A DNA stretch of 64,000 bases from Pirellulimonas nuda (GTDB lineage: Bacteria > Planctomycetota > Planctomycetia > Pirellulales > Lacipirellulaceae): the NCBI RefSeq assembly GCF_007750855.1, contig NZ_CP036291.1, forward strand, positions 1,240,001-1,304,000, in the 5' to 3' direction. Positions 51,073 to 59,850 of this stretch are shown piece by piece. Below the pieces are notes generated by a model. That model made no database searches. It had not been told where the DNA came from and saw only the letters and a list, made by a program, of their open reading frames with translations. Position 1 is the stretch's first letter. Every line of letters starts with the position of its first letter. The position numbers and the translations under genes are program-made.

Positions 51073-52317
51073 GTGGCAGACGCGGGCCGTCATCTGCTCA
51101 TCACGTTACTTGCGTTTTCCGCCATCGGGGCCTTGCGGGCCGATGCGCGGCAATGGGTCAACGACCGCGGCCAACGGGTCGAGGGAGAACTGATCCGTGT
51201 GTCGAAGTCGATGGCGTACCTGAGCGTCAACGGCAAGACCGTTGAGGCGCCCATCAACCGGCTGAGCGAGGCCGACCAGGCGTATCTCGAGGCCTACCAG
51301 CAGGCCCACAAGTACCGCGACTGGGAGACACGCGACGGCGAGTCCCGCCGGGCCCGCTTCCTGCGGGTGGAGGGGGAGACCGTGACGCTCCAGTTCCGCG
51401 GCGAAGAGATCGAGCTGAAGCTCAGCGACCTGATGGACGACGAGCAGCGGCTGGTGGCGTCTGTCTCGGAGGAAGCACAGCCCCGGTCGCCGAGGCCTGC
51501 GCCGTTCGGGCAAGCCCCCCCCGAAGCGGCGGCCGACGCCGGCCCCCCGCGGCAGTGGACCAGCAACGACGGCAAGACCATCACCGCCAGGTTCGGCGGC
51601 GTTGAGGGGGGTAAGGTGGTGCTGTTGATGGACGGCAAAGAGTTCCGCGTCCCCGAAGACCGGCTCTCCGCGGCCGACCAGGCGTACATCGCTCGGCAGA
51701 GCACGACGCCGCCCGCGGCGGTGGCGGAGTCGCGCCCTGCGCCGAGCAGCTTCCCGTCGATGGACACCGACTTCCAGACGCGTCACGAGCAAATGGTGCG
51801 AGAGAGCCGCGAACGGATGGAGAGGCTGCGGGCCGAGGCCGACGCGCGGCACGAGCAGCGGATGGCGGAGATGGCCTCACGTTCGGCCGCGCCGGCTCCC
51901 GACGTAAGCGCCCCCACTCACAGCATCCCTTCTCATTTTGATTCCCCCGCGGCAGGCCCCTCTGCTTCGAGCCTGGCCGATTCTGATTCAGCACCCGATG
52001 TGTCGGCGTTCCCCACCCCGCGTGGCCCCACCTACGCCCCCCCCACGCTGCCGGCGCCGCGGGCGTCTCCCACGTACCCCACGTCGGGCGAGTACAACGT
52101 GATCATCTGCGGCAAGTGCAGGCACGAGAACGCGCTCCCCTTCAAAGCGGGCGACAAGTGCCGCAAGTGCGGCACCCGGATCGACATGATTGAGAACGAA
52201 GACGGCTCGATCCAGAGCTCGTCGCCGCAGTACTGGGCGCGCAACGTCCGCGGAATGATCTTCGGCGGCATTTTCGTGGCTAGCATGATCGGCGCGTTGA
52301 TCAAAAAGTTCTCCTGA
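51073..52317 (+). CDS. Triple SHD1-domain protein with zinc ribbon
   Basis: A 414-residue protein. After a signal-like start (HLLITLLAFSAIGALRADA) come three SHD1-like repeats: ARQWVNDRGQRVEGELIRVS to SEADQAYLEAY; RDWETRDGESRRARFLRVEG to MDDEQRLVAS; and RQWTSNDGKTITARFGGVEG to SAADQAYIARQ. Then a Ser/Pro-rich coiled region, a zinc ribbon (ICGKCRHENALPFKAGDKCR, then KCGTRI) and a C-terminal membrane helix. SHD1 domains are common in planctomycetes and bind peptide motifs in eukaryotic Sla1. Start GTG 51073 has GGGGAG six bases upstream; an earlier TTG start overlaps the protease gene. Confidence 0.8.
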   Translation: MADAGRHLLITLLAFSAIGALRADARQWVNDRGQRVEGELIRVSKSMAYLSVNGKTVEAPINRLSEADQAYLEAYQQAHKYRDWETRDGESRRARFLRVEGETVTLQFRGEEIELKLSDLMDDEQRLVASVSEEAQPRSPRPAPFGQAPPEAAADAGPPRQWTSNDGKTITARFGGVEGGKVVLLMDGKEFRVPEDRLSAADQAYIARQSTTPPAAVAESRPAPSSFPSMDTDFQTRHEQMVRESRERMERLRAEADARHEQRMAEMASRSAAPAPDVSAPTHSIPSHFDSPAAGPSASSLADSDSAPDVSAFPTPRGPTYAPPTLPAPRASPTYPTSGEYNVIICGKCRHENALPFKAGDKCRKCGTRIDMIENEDGSIQSSSPQYWARNVRGMIFGGIFVASMIGALIKKFS

Positions 52318-52337
52318 TCGCGTCGAATCCCAGCGCG

Positions 52338-52826
52338 TCAGCCGCCGAGCCGTGCGCGTAGGTCGGGGATGATCTCGCGCGGCACGAACCGCGCCAGCTC
52401 TTCGTCGTCCGCCAGCGGCGTGATCTGCTTGATGAGCGAGCTAGAGACGTGAGAGAACTCGTCGTCCGCCATCAAGAACACCGTCTCGATGCCGGGGTCG
52501 AGCTTGCGGTTGGCGAGCGTCATGGTGAACTCCGTCTCCATGTCGGTCAGCGAGCGCACGCCGCGGACGATCACCCGCGCGTCGCACTCGCGCACGAACC
52601 GCACCGCTAGGCCGTTGAACTGCCGGACCTCGACGTTGGGGAGCTTCGCGGCGACGCGCCTGAGCAGCTCGACCCGCTGCTCCGCGGTAAACAGCGGCTG
52701 CTTGTCGACGTTCAGCCCTACGCCGACGATCAGCTCGTCCACCAACCGGCTGCTGCGCTCGATCACGTTCCAGTGGCCCAGCGAGATAGGGTCGAACGAG
52801 CCCGTGTAGACAGCGCGGCGAGACAT
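52338..52826 (-). CDS. coaD: Phosphopantetheine adenylyltransferase
   Basis: A 162-residue CoA-synthesis enzyme transferring AMP from ATP to 4'-phosphopantetheine. Seen: the nucleotidyltransferase motif TGSFDPISLGHWNVI (with the HxGH-type site as LGH), RGVRSLTDMETEF, and the C-terminal DDEFSHVSSSLIKQI. Length matches bacterial CoaD (about 160). It is convergent with the SHD1 gene (20 bases between stops) and followed upstream by a heptad repeat spacer. Confidence 0.94.
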   Translation of the reverse strand: MSRRAVYTGSFDPISLGHWNVIERSSRLVDELIVGVGLNVDKQPLFTAEQRVELLRRVAAKLPNVEVRQFNGLAVRFVRECDARVIVRGVRSLTDMETEFTMTLANRKLDPGIETVFLMADDEFSHVSSSLIKQITPLADDEELARFVPREIIPDLRARLGG

Positions 52827-52840
52827 GGCGGAGGGATAAG

Positions 52841-52970
52841 GCGTTAGGTGTTAGGTACTAGTCGTTAGGTGTTGGGCGCTAGGTGTTGGGCGTTAGGGGG
52901 GCGGGCCCGGAGCTGAGTCTAGCAGGGAAGGCACAACGACTAAGACCTAAAACCTAAAACCTAACTACTA
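52841..52970. repeat. Inverted heptad repeat of gttaggt units
   Basis: The left part (52841-52897) is a run of seven-base units such as gttaggt, gttgggc, gctaggt. The right part (52935-52970) carries the inverse class (aacctaa, gacctaa). Pairing is imperfect but extends over about 20 bases (ttaggtactagtcgtta against caacgactaagacctaaa). The right part ends at the stop of the class V aminotransferase gene. Confidence 0.75.
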
Positions 52971-54128
52971 CAACATGCTGATGAGCCGATCGACGTCTTC
53001 CCGGTTGGTGTAGGCGTGGGGGGCGATCCGTAGCCGGCCGGCGCGGCAACTGAGCACGACCCCGGCCTCGAGGCACCCGCTGCGGAACTCCATCGGGTCG
53101 CGGCCCGGCAGTTCGAACGAGACGATGCCCGAGCGCGGGTCGCGCCCGTCCTCCGGCGTCCGGTGCGAGACGATCTGGGCGCCGGACGATTGCAACCGCT
53201 CTACCGCGTAGTCGGTGATGTCCAGCACGCAGGCCGCGGCGGCGCCGGCCGGGAGCGACCGCAGCAGCGCCAGGCTGGCGCCGAAGCCCAGCATGCCCGG
53301 CATGTTCATCGAGCCCCCTTCGTAGCGGGCGGCCGTGTCGCGGAGGTCCATGTCGATCCGCGTGTAGTCGTGGGCGTGCTTCACGCTGTGGGCGCCCACG
53401 CCCACCGGGCGGAGCTGCTCAAGCCGGTCGCGGCGGATGTACGCCATCCCGGCGCCCTCGGGGCCCAGCATCCATTTGTGGCCGTCGGCCGCCAGGAAAT
53501 CGACCGGCGTGCTGCGCACGTCTAGCGGGAAGACCCCGAGTCCCTGGATCGCGTCGAGGAAGAACCACGCGCCGGCCGCGTGCGCGATCTCCACCGCGGC
53601 GTCGATGTCGTGCCGGTAGCCCGCCGAGAACTGCACCCAACTCATCGAGACGATACGCGTGCGTGCGTCGCACGCGTCGCGCAGGGCCGACAGGTCGACC
53701 CGGCCGCGGTCGGTCGGCAGCGTTCGCACCTCGACGCCGCGCCACGCTTGGTTGAGCCACGGGTACTGGTTGGACGGGTACTCGTCGGCCGGCAGCACGA
53801 GGTTGTCGCCCTCGCGCCAGTCGATCCCCTCGGCCACCAGGTTGATGCCCGCGGTGGTGTTGGCGACCAGGGCGATCTCACCGGGATCGGCGCCGATCAA
53901 CGCGGCCGCGTCGCGGCGTGTTGCTTCTGCCTGTTTGGCCCACGCCGGCCAGGCGGTGTCTCCCTGCTCGCCGGCCTGGGTGGTCCACTCTTGAATGGCC
54001 TGCATCGTCGGGCGCGGCAGGGGCGCCACCGCGGCGTGGTCGAAGTACGCCCAGCGCTCGGTGATGGGCATTTGCGCGCGTAGCGCAGCGCGGGTCGATT
54101 CAAGCGTCGCGTTGTCGACTTCTAGCAT
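52968..54128 (-). CDS. Class V aminotransferase, cysteine desulfurase-like
   Basis: A 386-residue PLP enzyme of the NifS/CsdA/isopenicillin-N-epimerase-like family. Seen: YFDHAAVAPLPRPT, VANTTAGINLVAEG (PLP phosphate), DAIQGLGVFPLDV with the PLP-ring Asp, and ADGHKWMLGPEGAG with the Schiff-base lysine. The catalytic Cys loop of true desulfurases is not obvious (only SGCLEAG and LSCRAG segments), so it may be an epimerase, lyase or desulfurase. Start ATG 54128 is favoured; a GTG nine codons earlier overlaps the preceding hairpin. Confidence 0.82.
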   Translation of the reverse strand: MLEVDNATLESTRAALRAQMPITERWAYFDHAAVAPLPRPTMQAIQEWTTQAGEQGDTAWPAWAKQAEATRRDAAALIGADPGEIALVANTTAGINLVAEGIDWREGDNLVLPADEYPSNQYPWLNQAWRGVEVRTLPTDRGRVDLSALRDACDARTRIVSMSWVQFSAGYRHDIDAAVEIAHAAGAWFFLDAIQGLGVFPLDVRSTPVDFLAADGHKWMLGPEGAGMAYIRRDRLEQLRPVGVGAHSVKHAHDYTRIDMDLRDTAARYEGGSMNMPGMLGFGASLALLRSLPAGAAAACVLDITDYAVERLQSSGAQIVSHRTPEDGRDPRSGIVSFELPGRDPMEFRSGCLEAGVVLSCRAGRLRIAPHAYTNREDVDRLISML

Positions 54129-54153
54129 CCGCCAGCCCCAGTCAATCACAAAC

Positions 54154-54185
54154 ACCCGCGGCCGGCGTTGCTGCAGACCGCGGGT
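54154..54185 (-). terminator. Possible terminator hairpin
   Basis: Acccgcgg (54154-54161) and ccgcgggt (54178-54185) form an 8-bp stem with a 16-base loop, between the stop of the 95-residue gene and the start of the aminotransferase gene. On the minus strand it is followed by gtttgtg, a weak T-rich stretch. Confidence 0.45.
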
Positions 54186-54206
54186 GGTTCAAAATCAATC
54201 AGACAA

Positions 54207-54494
54207 CTACCAGCCGTAGCGGACGCGCGTCACCGGCCCGGCGAAGGGCCGGAAAGGGCGGTAGCGGGTCCGGTAGACCGCCCTGGGCGCCACCACGGGG
54301 GGGGCCACCACTACCGGCGCCGCAACCACCGGGCTGAATGCTGTTACCGTGACCGGCGCGGGGGCCCACACGGCAGGGGCGGGCGCCCAGACCGACGGCG
54401 CGACGACCACGGGGCGGTACGTGGTAACCCACTGGGCCTGGGACAGGCCCGCCGTGGCGAAGACGGCGGCGGCCGCGAGCAGAGCGATTCGCAT
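54207..54494 (-). CDS. Small secreted Val/Pro/Ala-rich protein
   Basis: A 95-residue exported protein: signal peptide to about residue 20 (MRIALLAAAAVFATAGLSQA), then low-complexity WxPAP and VVAPxVV units (SVWAPAPAVWAPAPVTV; APVVVAPPVVAP) ending in a Tyr/Arg-rich tail (YRTRYRPFRPFAG). A GGAAGAG sequence precedes the ATG. Such small Val/Pro-rich envelope proteins are common in planctomycetes and have no assigned function. Confidence 0.7.
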   Translation of the reverse strand: MRIALLAAAAVFATAGLSQAQWVTTYRPVVVAPSVWAPAPAVWAPAPVTVTAFSPVVAAPVVVAPPVVAPRAVYRTRYRPFRPFAGPVTRVRYGW

Positions 54495-54625
54495 GGTTCT
54501 CTTCCTTCTCAAATCGGGGGCAGTACGTTCGGCGTCCATTATGGCGTGAGGGCTGCCGAAAGTCGATTCGATGCGTCGCAGGCACAGAGAAACCGCCGTG
54601 GGCGGGCAGGACACGCCGCTGGGCG

Positions 54626-55861
54626 CTAAGGCGCTACTGCCCCCGCCGCAGGGGGCGCCGGCGGGTCGTCGGGGCCCCCGATGCCTTGCGAGGCGATCGT
54701 GATCCCAATCGCTACAACCGCTACGGCTGCGAGCAGCGCTAGCAGCTTCCCGTTGGACGCCGGCGCCGCGGCGGGCGGCCCGACGCTCAAGCGGTGGGCA
54801 AGGTCGGTCGGCCGCGGCGCGTCGGCCGGTTCTTCCGGCGCCAGTTCCGCCGCCTCGTCCGCGGCTAGCAGGCCGCTTGCGGGCGTGCTTGAACCGTAGA
54901 GGGAGTCCTCTTCTTCTGCGTCACCCACGGGCAGCGGCTCGATGGCGGGCGTCGCACCGCTCAGGTAGGCATCGAGGGAGGGGACCTCGCCCGCCTCGGA
55001 ATCGAGCAGCGCAGCGAGCGCCCGGCCGAGCGCCTCGGCGCTGGGTGGCCGGTCGTGCTTGTCCTTGCTCAGCAAGCAATCGACCAGCGCGTCGAGCGAT
55101 CGCGGCGCCCCCGGCGCCAGCGTCCGCACCCGTGGGGGCGCCTCTTCGACGTGCTGCATGAAGGCCCGCATCGGCTCGGTAGAAACAAACGGCGGGCGGC
55201 CGGTGAGCATCTCGAACAGCACGCAGCCCAACGCGTAGAGGTCGCAGCGGCCGTCCAGGTCGCGCTGCCCACGCACCTGCTCCGGCGCCATGTAGCGGAC
55301 CGAGCCGACGGTCTGCCCGCCGAGCGTGATCTGGCTCCCCTGGTCGGTGAACGCCAGACCGAAGTCGCCCAGCTTCAACAACCCAGACTCCGATAGGAAG
55401 ATGTTCTCGGGCTTCAGGTCGCGGTGCACCACGCCCGCTTGGTGCAGGGCGCTGAGCGCGTCGGCCACGTGCATGGCGCCCTCCACGGCGTCGCGCCACG
55501 ACAGCACCCCCCGTTGCCGGAGCACCTGTCGCATGGTGCCGTGCGGAACGACCTCCATCGCGTAGTAGAGCGTGCCGTCGGCGATCCCCGAGTCGAGGTG
55601 CCGCATCAGGTTGGGGTGATCGATCTGCTGCGCGAGACCGATCTCACGGACGAACCGGCGGAACAGCTCCTCGCTGTCCGCGTGCGACGGCAGCAGCAGC
55701 TTGACCGCCGCCTCGGGCGGGTGGTCCGCCGGCCCGTCGGCGCGCTGTTGGTCGGTGGGCGCCCACTGCGCGCGGAAGACCTGGCCGGCGCCCCCCTCGC
55801 CCAGGACCCCGGTCAGCCGGTAGGGGCCCACGCGATCGCCCACTTGGTAGACGGTAGCCAT
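54626..55861 (-). CDS. Hanks-type Ser/Thr protein kinase, membrane-anchored
   Basis: A 411-residue kinase. The catalytic domain (13-280) has the Gly-rich loop GEGGAGQVF, the AAVKLLL lysine, HRDLKPEN with the catalytic Asp, DFGLAF and the APE motif as MAPEQV. A Pro/Ala/Glu-rich linker leads to one C-terminal membrane helix (LLALLAAVAVVAIGITIA) and a short outer tail, so the kinase faces the cytosol. Start ATG 55861 gives MATVYQVGDRVGPYRLTGVL. Divergent from the PDZ protein, which could be an envelope partner (inference). Confidence 0.9.
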   Translation of the reverse strand: MATVYQVGDRVGPYRLTGVLGEGGAGQVFRAQWAPTDQQRADGPADHPPEAAVKLLLPSHADSEELFRRFVREIGLAQQIDHPNLMRHLDSGIADGTLYYAMEVVPHGTMRQVLRQRGVLSWRDAVEGAMHVADALSALHQAGVVHRDLKPENIFLSESGLLKLGDFGLAFTDQGSQITLGGQTVGSVRYMAPEQVRGQRDLDGRCDLYALGCVLFEMLTGRPPFVSTEPMRAFMQHVEEAPPRVRTLAPGAPRSLDALVDCLLSKDKHDRPPSAEALGRALAALLDSEAGEVPSLDAYLSGATPAIEPLPVGDAEEEDSLYGSSTPASGLLAADEAAELAPEEPADAPRPTDLAHRLSVGPPAAAPASNGKLLALLAAVAVVAIGITIASQGIGGPDDPPAPPAAGAVAP

Positions 55862-56212
55862 GACTTTCTCGAAGCAGAGGGGAGAGAGACCCAAGCCGCG
55901 GACCGCCCGACCGCTGCCTGGCTCGCCGGTTCTAGGGCCCCGAACCTGGCCCGTCAAGAAACCGAAGCCCCCTGGTCGCGCAAGGTTCGCCGCCACCCAA
56001 CTGGACGCGAGGCGCCCAGGCTGCTCGCCCGTCGCCCGGCGGGCGCCAGGCGGCGGACAGCCCGCCAGCCAGCCGGCGCCGGATTGAGCCCCACTGGGCC
56101 ATCGGCACGCGATTCGCTTCACCGTTCCGACGCACACATCTTGTCGACCGAGCGCTCTGCTCCAACGAGCTCGGCCATCCCTCTAGCACCCTACTTCTCC
56201 AGGAAGACAGCA
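55862..56212. other. Divergent spacer, nothing recognised
   Basis: This 351-base GC-rich region separates the start codons of the kinase and the PDZ protein and must hold both promoters. An AGGAAG near 56200 serves the PDZ gene. Open frames across it are shadows. I saw no repeat, RNA gene or clear operator. Confidence 0.6.
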
Positions 56213-58042
56213 ATGAGCATCGCACTTCGGACGCCAAACGGCCCATGCCACGCCCCGCGGTCCCTCTGGCTCGCGTCTGCAGCGCTCGCTGCGATGCTTA
56301 TCGGTGGTTCAGCCGCCGCGGCGCCCCAAGACGACGCCCCCGCGGCCGACGCGCCGTCGGCCGAAAACGAGGACGCGGACGCGGACGCGGACGAGCAGCC
56401 CGCGGAGAACCCTTCCGATTCTGAGGAGGAAACCGCCTCGCACCTGCTGGGCATGCGGATCATGCACTCAGACGAGGGGGGCGCGTGGGTGGCCAAGATC
56501 GAGCCGCTGAGCCCCGCTTGGAACGCCGGCATCCGCAAGGGGGACCGCGTGGTCGAGTTCTACGGCGTGAAGAGCGCCCCGTTCGAAGAGTTCATCGAGG
56601 CCGCCAAGACCGTGGTGCTTGAGAAGAAAGAAGGCGACACCATCCCGATCACCGTCGAACGCAACGACGAACAGCTAAACCTGCAGATCGCCGCCCGCGG
56701 CGAAGAAACGCCAGATCCGGCCCAGGCTCAGGGCGTTCAAGCTCAGGGCGCCCAGCCGCAAGGCGCAGCACAGGGCGGGCAAGCGACCGCCCCCGCGGCG
56801 GGCGGCGCGGCGGGGCCCATGCCGGGCGCCACGGCGCCGGGGCAGCCCGGATACACCGCGGGTGGCGGGGTCGCTGGCGGAGGGGCTGTCGGCGATGGCG
56901 GCGTGTTGGTTGTCCCGTCGGCCGGCTATGGGGCGGGAGTGAACTTCAACGGCGCGGGGAACCAGGCGGGCCTCGGGGGCGGTGGCCTACAAAGCGGTTC
57001 ACAGCCGCCTGTCGGCGAGCAGCGCCGCAACGAGCTCGCTAACCTCCGCCAAGCCCAGCGGAACGGCCAAACGTTGGACGACCAGCAAACGCGCCGGCTG
57101 CAAGAACTGACGCAGCTAGAAGCCAATGGCCAGCTCGAAGCCGACACCGGCCCTGAGCTGAACGAGCAGCAGCAGAACCAACTCAGCGAGTTCCGTCGCC
57201 GCATCGACGCAGGGGGAAGGCTCTCCGACGCCCAGATGCACGAGTACCGCCGCCTGCAGGGGATGGCCAGGAATCAACAAGGGACGGCCGACTCCGTGCC
57301 AGACTACTCACGGCAGGACGAGCTAGAAGAGCGCGCGATGCAGGGCCGGCTGAGCGCGGACGAGCAGCAAGAGCTGGGGCGGCTCCGCGAACAGGGGGGC
57401 CCGCTCGTCGACGACCCTCAGCAGTTTTCTTCTGTGGCGGACGACCTGCAGCGCAGCCGTGGCGAGAACTTCCTGCCCCCGCAGATGCAGGACCGCTACA
57501 ACGAACTAACGCGCGACGGTCAGCGTCTGTCTTCCCAGCAACAAGACGAGCTGCAACGCATGGACCGGTACCGGGCCTACCGCACGCAGCGCGCCGCGCA
57601 GCAGCACATGCAGCAACAACAAGCGGGGGGCAACCGCGGCGTGGCTTCGCCGCAGCAGGCTGCCCAGCAGCGCCGCTTTGAGCAGTACCAGCAACAGATG
57701 CAACAACTCCGCGGCGGACAGGGTGGCCAAGGGGTGCAGGGTGCCGCTGCCCAGCAGGCGCAGCAAGGCGCCGCGATGCGACAGCAGGGGCAGCAAGCGA
57801 TCGGCCAACAAGGCGCCGGTAATCAGAACGCCGGGCAACAGGGCGGCAACCAGCCCAATGGCGCTCAGCAGCAAGGCGCCGCCGGAGCCGCCGGCGGAGC
57901 GAGCGGAACCGGTGGAGCAGGGGCCGCCGGCGGATCGAATGGAGCCGGGGGCGCAGGGGCCGCCGGAGGAGCAGGGGCCGCGGGGGGCGCGGGCGGAGCG
58001 GGCTCAGGCGGAGCTGGTGGCGCCGGGGGGGCGGGCGGCTAA
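56213..58042 (+). CDS. Secreted PDZ protein with helical repeats and Gly/Ala tail
   Basis: A 609-residue exported protein. After the signal (about 1-38) and an acidic stretch, residues about 85-160 form a PDZ-like domain (HLLGMRIMHSDEGGAWVAKI; GIRKGDRVVEFYGVKSA). A Gly/Ala/Pro/Gln-rich link follows, then five or so related helical units of 25-40 residues with L-x(5-7)-G-x2-L-x(6)-Q-x2-L spacing (NGQTLDDQQTRRLQEL; DAGGRLSDAQMHEYRRL; MQGRLSADEQQELGRL; DGQRLSSQQQDELQRM). It ends in Gln-rich and then Gly/Ala-rich (GAGGAGAAGGAGG) low complexity. AGGAAG precedes the ATG. Function unknown; an envelope scaffold is conceivable. Confidence 0.8.
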   Translation: MSIALRTPNGPCHAPRSLWLASAALAAMLIGGSAAAAPQDDAPAADAPSAENEDADADADEQPAENPSDSEEETASHLLGMRIMHSDEGGAWVAKIEPLSPAWNAGIRKGDRVVEFYGVKSAPFEEFIEAAKTVVLEKKEGDTIPITVERNDEQLNLQIAARGEETPDPAQAQGVQAQGAQPQGAAQGGQATAPAAGGAAGPMPGATAPGQPGYTAGGGVAGGGAVGDGGVLVVPSAGYGAGVNFNGAGNQAGLGGGGLQSGSQPPVGEQRRNELANLRQAQRNGQTLDDQQTRRLQELTQLEANGQLEADTGPELNEQQQNQLSEFRRRIDAGGRLSDAQMHEYRRLQGMARNQQGTADSVPDYSRQDELEERAMQGRLSADEQQELGRLREQGGPLVDDPQQFSSVADDLQRSRGENFLPPQMQDRYNELTRDGQRLSSQQQDELQRMDRYRAYRTQRAAQQHMQQQQAGGNRGVASPQQAAQQRRFEQYQQQMQQLRGGQGGQGVQGAAAQQAQQGAAMRQQGQQAIGQQGAGNQNAGQQGGNQPNGAQQQGAAGAAGGASGTGGAGAAGGSNGAGGAGAAGGAGAAGGAGGAGSGGAGGAGGAGG

Positions 58043-58086
58043 GATAGGGGTCTGCTCGTCACCTCTATTCTCGATGGTAGTAAGTA

Positions 58087-59706
58087 ATGAAGGCGACTCG
58101 ATCGGTGGCGATCGTTTGGCGGAGTTTGGTAGCGGTGCTCGCGGTTTGGACCGTCGCCGCCCCGAGCTACGGGGCCGCGGCGGACCGGCCGAACCTGTTG
58201 TTCGCCTTCGCCGACGACTGGGGTCGGTACGCCAGCATTTATGCACAACTAGACGGCCCGGGCCGCGCCAGTGACGTCGTGCGCACGCCGAACATCGATC
58301 GCGCGGCCCGCGAAGGGGTATTGTTCCGCAACGCGTTTGTTAATGCCCCCTCGTGCACGCCGTGCCGCAGCTCGCTGCTGAGCGGGCAGTACTTCTGGCG
58401 GACCGGCCGCGGCGCCATCCTGCGCGGCGCGGTGTGGGACCCGGCCATCCCGTCGTACCCGCTGTTGCTGCACGACGCCGGTTACCACATCGGCAAGTCG
58501 TATAAGGTGTGGGGCCCTGGAACGCCGAAGGACGCACCGTACGGCGAAGACAAGCACGCCTTCGAGTCGGCCGGCGGCGCGTTCAACAGCTTCTCGCAAC
58601 AGGCCTCGAAACTCGTGAAGCAAGGCGTCACGCTCGACGCGGCCAAGGCCCGGCTGCTGGACCAAGTGCGCGCCAACTTCGCCGCGATGCTCGACGCCCG
58701 CGAGCCCGGGCAGCCCTTCTGTTATTGGTTCGGCCCGACGAACGTCCATCGGAAGTGGGTGCAAGGCTCTGGCAAGGCTTTGTGGGGGCTCGACCCCGAA
58801 GAGCTCAAGGGCAAGCTGCCGGCGTTCCTGCCCGACGTGCCGGTGGTCCGCGAGGACTTCGCAGACTACCTGGGCGAAGCGATGGCCTTCGACGCCGCGG
58901 TGGGGGTGCTGCAGGAGGAGCTGGCGCGACGCGGCGAAACCGAGAACACGCTGCTAGCGATCAGCGGCGATCACGGCGCCCCCGGGTTCCCCCGCGGCAA
59001 GTGCAACCTGTACGACTTCGGCGTCGCCGTGCCGTTGATCGTGAGCGGCCCTGGCGTGCCGGGGGGACGCGTTGTCGACGACCTGGTGACCCTGGTCGAT
59101 CTGGCGCCGACCTTCCTCGACGCGGCCGGCGAGACCCCGCCCGGCGTGATGACGGGCCGGTCGCTGATGCCGGTCTTGCGTTCCGACAAGTCGGGGCAGG
59201 TCGACCCCGAGCGCACCTGGGTGGTCACCGGTCGCGAACGCCACGTTGAATCGGCCCGGCCCGGCAACCTTCCCTACCCCCAGCGGGCCATCCGCACCCG
59301 CGACCACCTGTTCATCATCAACTTTGAGCCGGACCGCTGGCCGATGGGCTCGCCGATGTCGGACGACCCCCCCAGCGAGCAGCGGGTGCTAGACGACACC
59401 CGCGCGATCTACGCCGACATGGACGCCAGCCCCACCAAGGCCTGGCTGGTTTCACAACGCGACAACCCCGAGTGGGCGCGTGACTACAACCTGGCGTTCG
59501 GTAAGCGGCCGCGCGAAGAGTTGTATGTGTTAAACAGCGACCCGGATCAAGTAAACAACGTTTCGGCAGACCCGCGGCACGCCGGCGTGGTTGCCGAGTT
59601 GCGAACGCGGCTGATGGACGAGCTGCGCCGCACCGGCGACCCGCGCGTGGCGCCGGGCAAAGTCGTGTACGAGCACCCGCCGTTCACGGGCGACGGATCT
59701 GATTGA
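58087..59706 (+). CDS. Secreted FGly-type sulfatase, second
   Basis: A 539-residue exported sulfatase: signal to about residue 31, [12 protein letters not shown] with calcium ligands, maturation signature [11 protein letters not shown] with Cys90 for formylglycine and Arg94, and the second metal site [12 protein letters not shown]. The CTPCR signature and DDWGRYA start resemble heparan-N-sulfatase-like (S1_8) enzymes; the substrate is not decided by sequence. It lies 44 bases after the PDZ protein gene on the same strand. Confidence 0.92.
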   Translation: MKATRSVAIVWRSLVAVLAVWTVAAPSYGAAADRPNLLFAFADDWGRYASIYAQLDGPGRASDVVRTPNIDRAAREGVLFRNAFVNAPSCTPCRSSLLSGQYFWRTGRGAILRGAVWDPAIPSYPLLLHDAGYHIGKSYKVWGPGTPKDAPYGEDKHAFESAGGAFNSFSQQASKLVKQGVTLDAAKARLLDQVRANFAAMLDAREPGQPFCYWFGPTNVHRKWVQGSGKALWGLDPEELKGKLPAFLPDVPVVREDFADYLGEAMAFDAAVGVLQEELARRGETENTLLAISGDHGAPGFPRGKCNLYDFGVAVPLIVSGPGVPGGRVVDDLVTLVDLAPTFLDAAGETPPGVMTGRSLMPVLRSDKSGQVDPERTWVVTGRERHVESARPGNLPYPQRAIRTRDHLFIINFEPDRWPMGSPMSDDPPSEQRVLDDTRAIYADMDASPTKAWLVSQRDNPEWARDYNLAFGKRPREELYVLNSDPDQVNNVSADPRHAGVVAELRTRLMDELRRTGDPRVAPGKVVYEHPPFTGDGSD

Positions 59707-59791
59707 ACGGCGCTGCTTAAACGGCGCCTCTTATTGCGTACCCGCGTAGTCGGGGCGCTCTCCGCTTCAATAAGCGTGTGTAAGTCAACAA

Positions 59792-59830
59792 GCCGCAGGG
59801 CGTCCCGCCCCTTGCCGGACGCCCCGCGGC
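59792..59830 (-). terminator. Hairpin after the PEP-CTERM gene
   Basis: Gccgcagggcgtcc (59792-59805) and ggacgccccgcggc (59817-59830) pair with one mismatch over 14 bases. On the minus strand it is followed by TTGTTG, so it may terminate the PEP-CTERM gene whose stop is at 59851. It also lies in the convergent spacer after the sulfatase. Confidence 0.65.
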
Positions 59831-59850
59831 GCTGTTGTTGCCTTGCGGCG

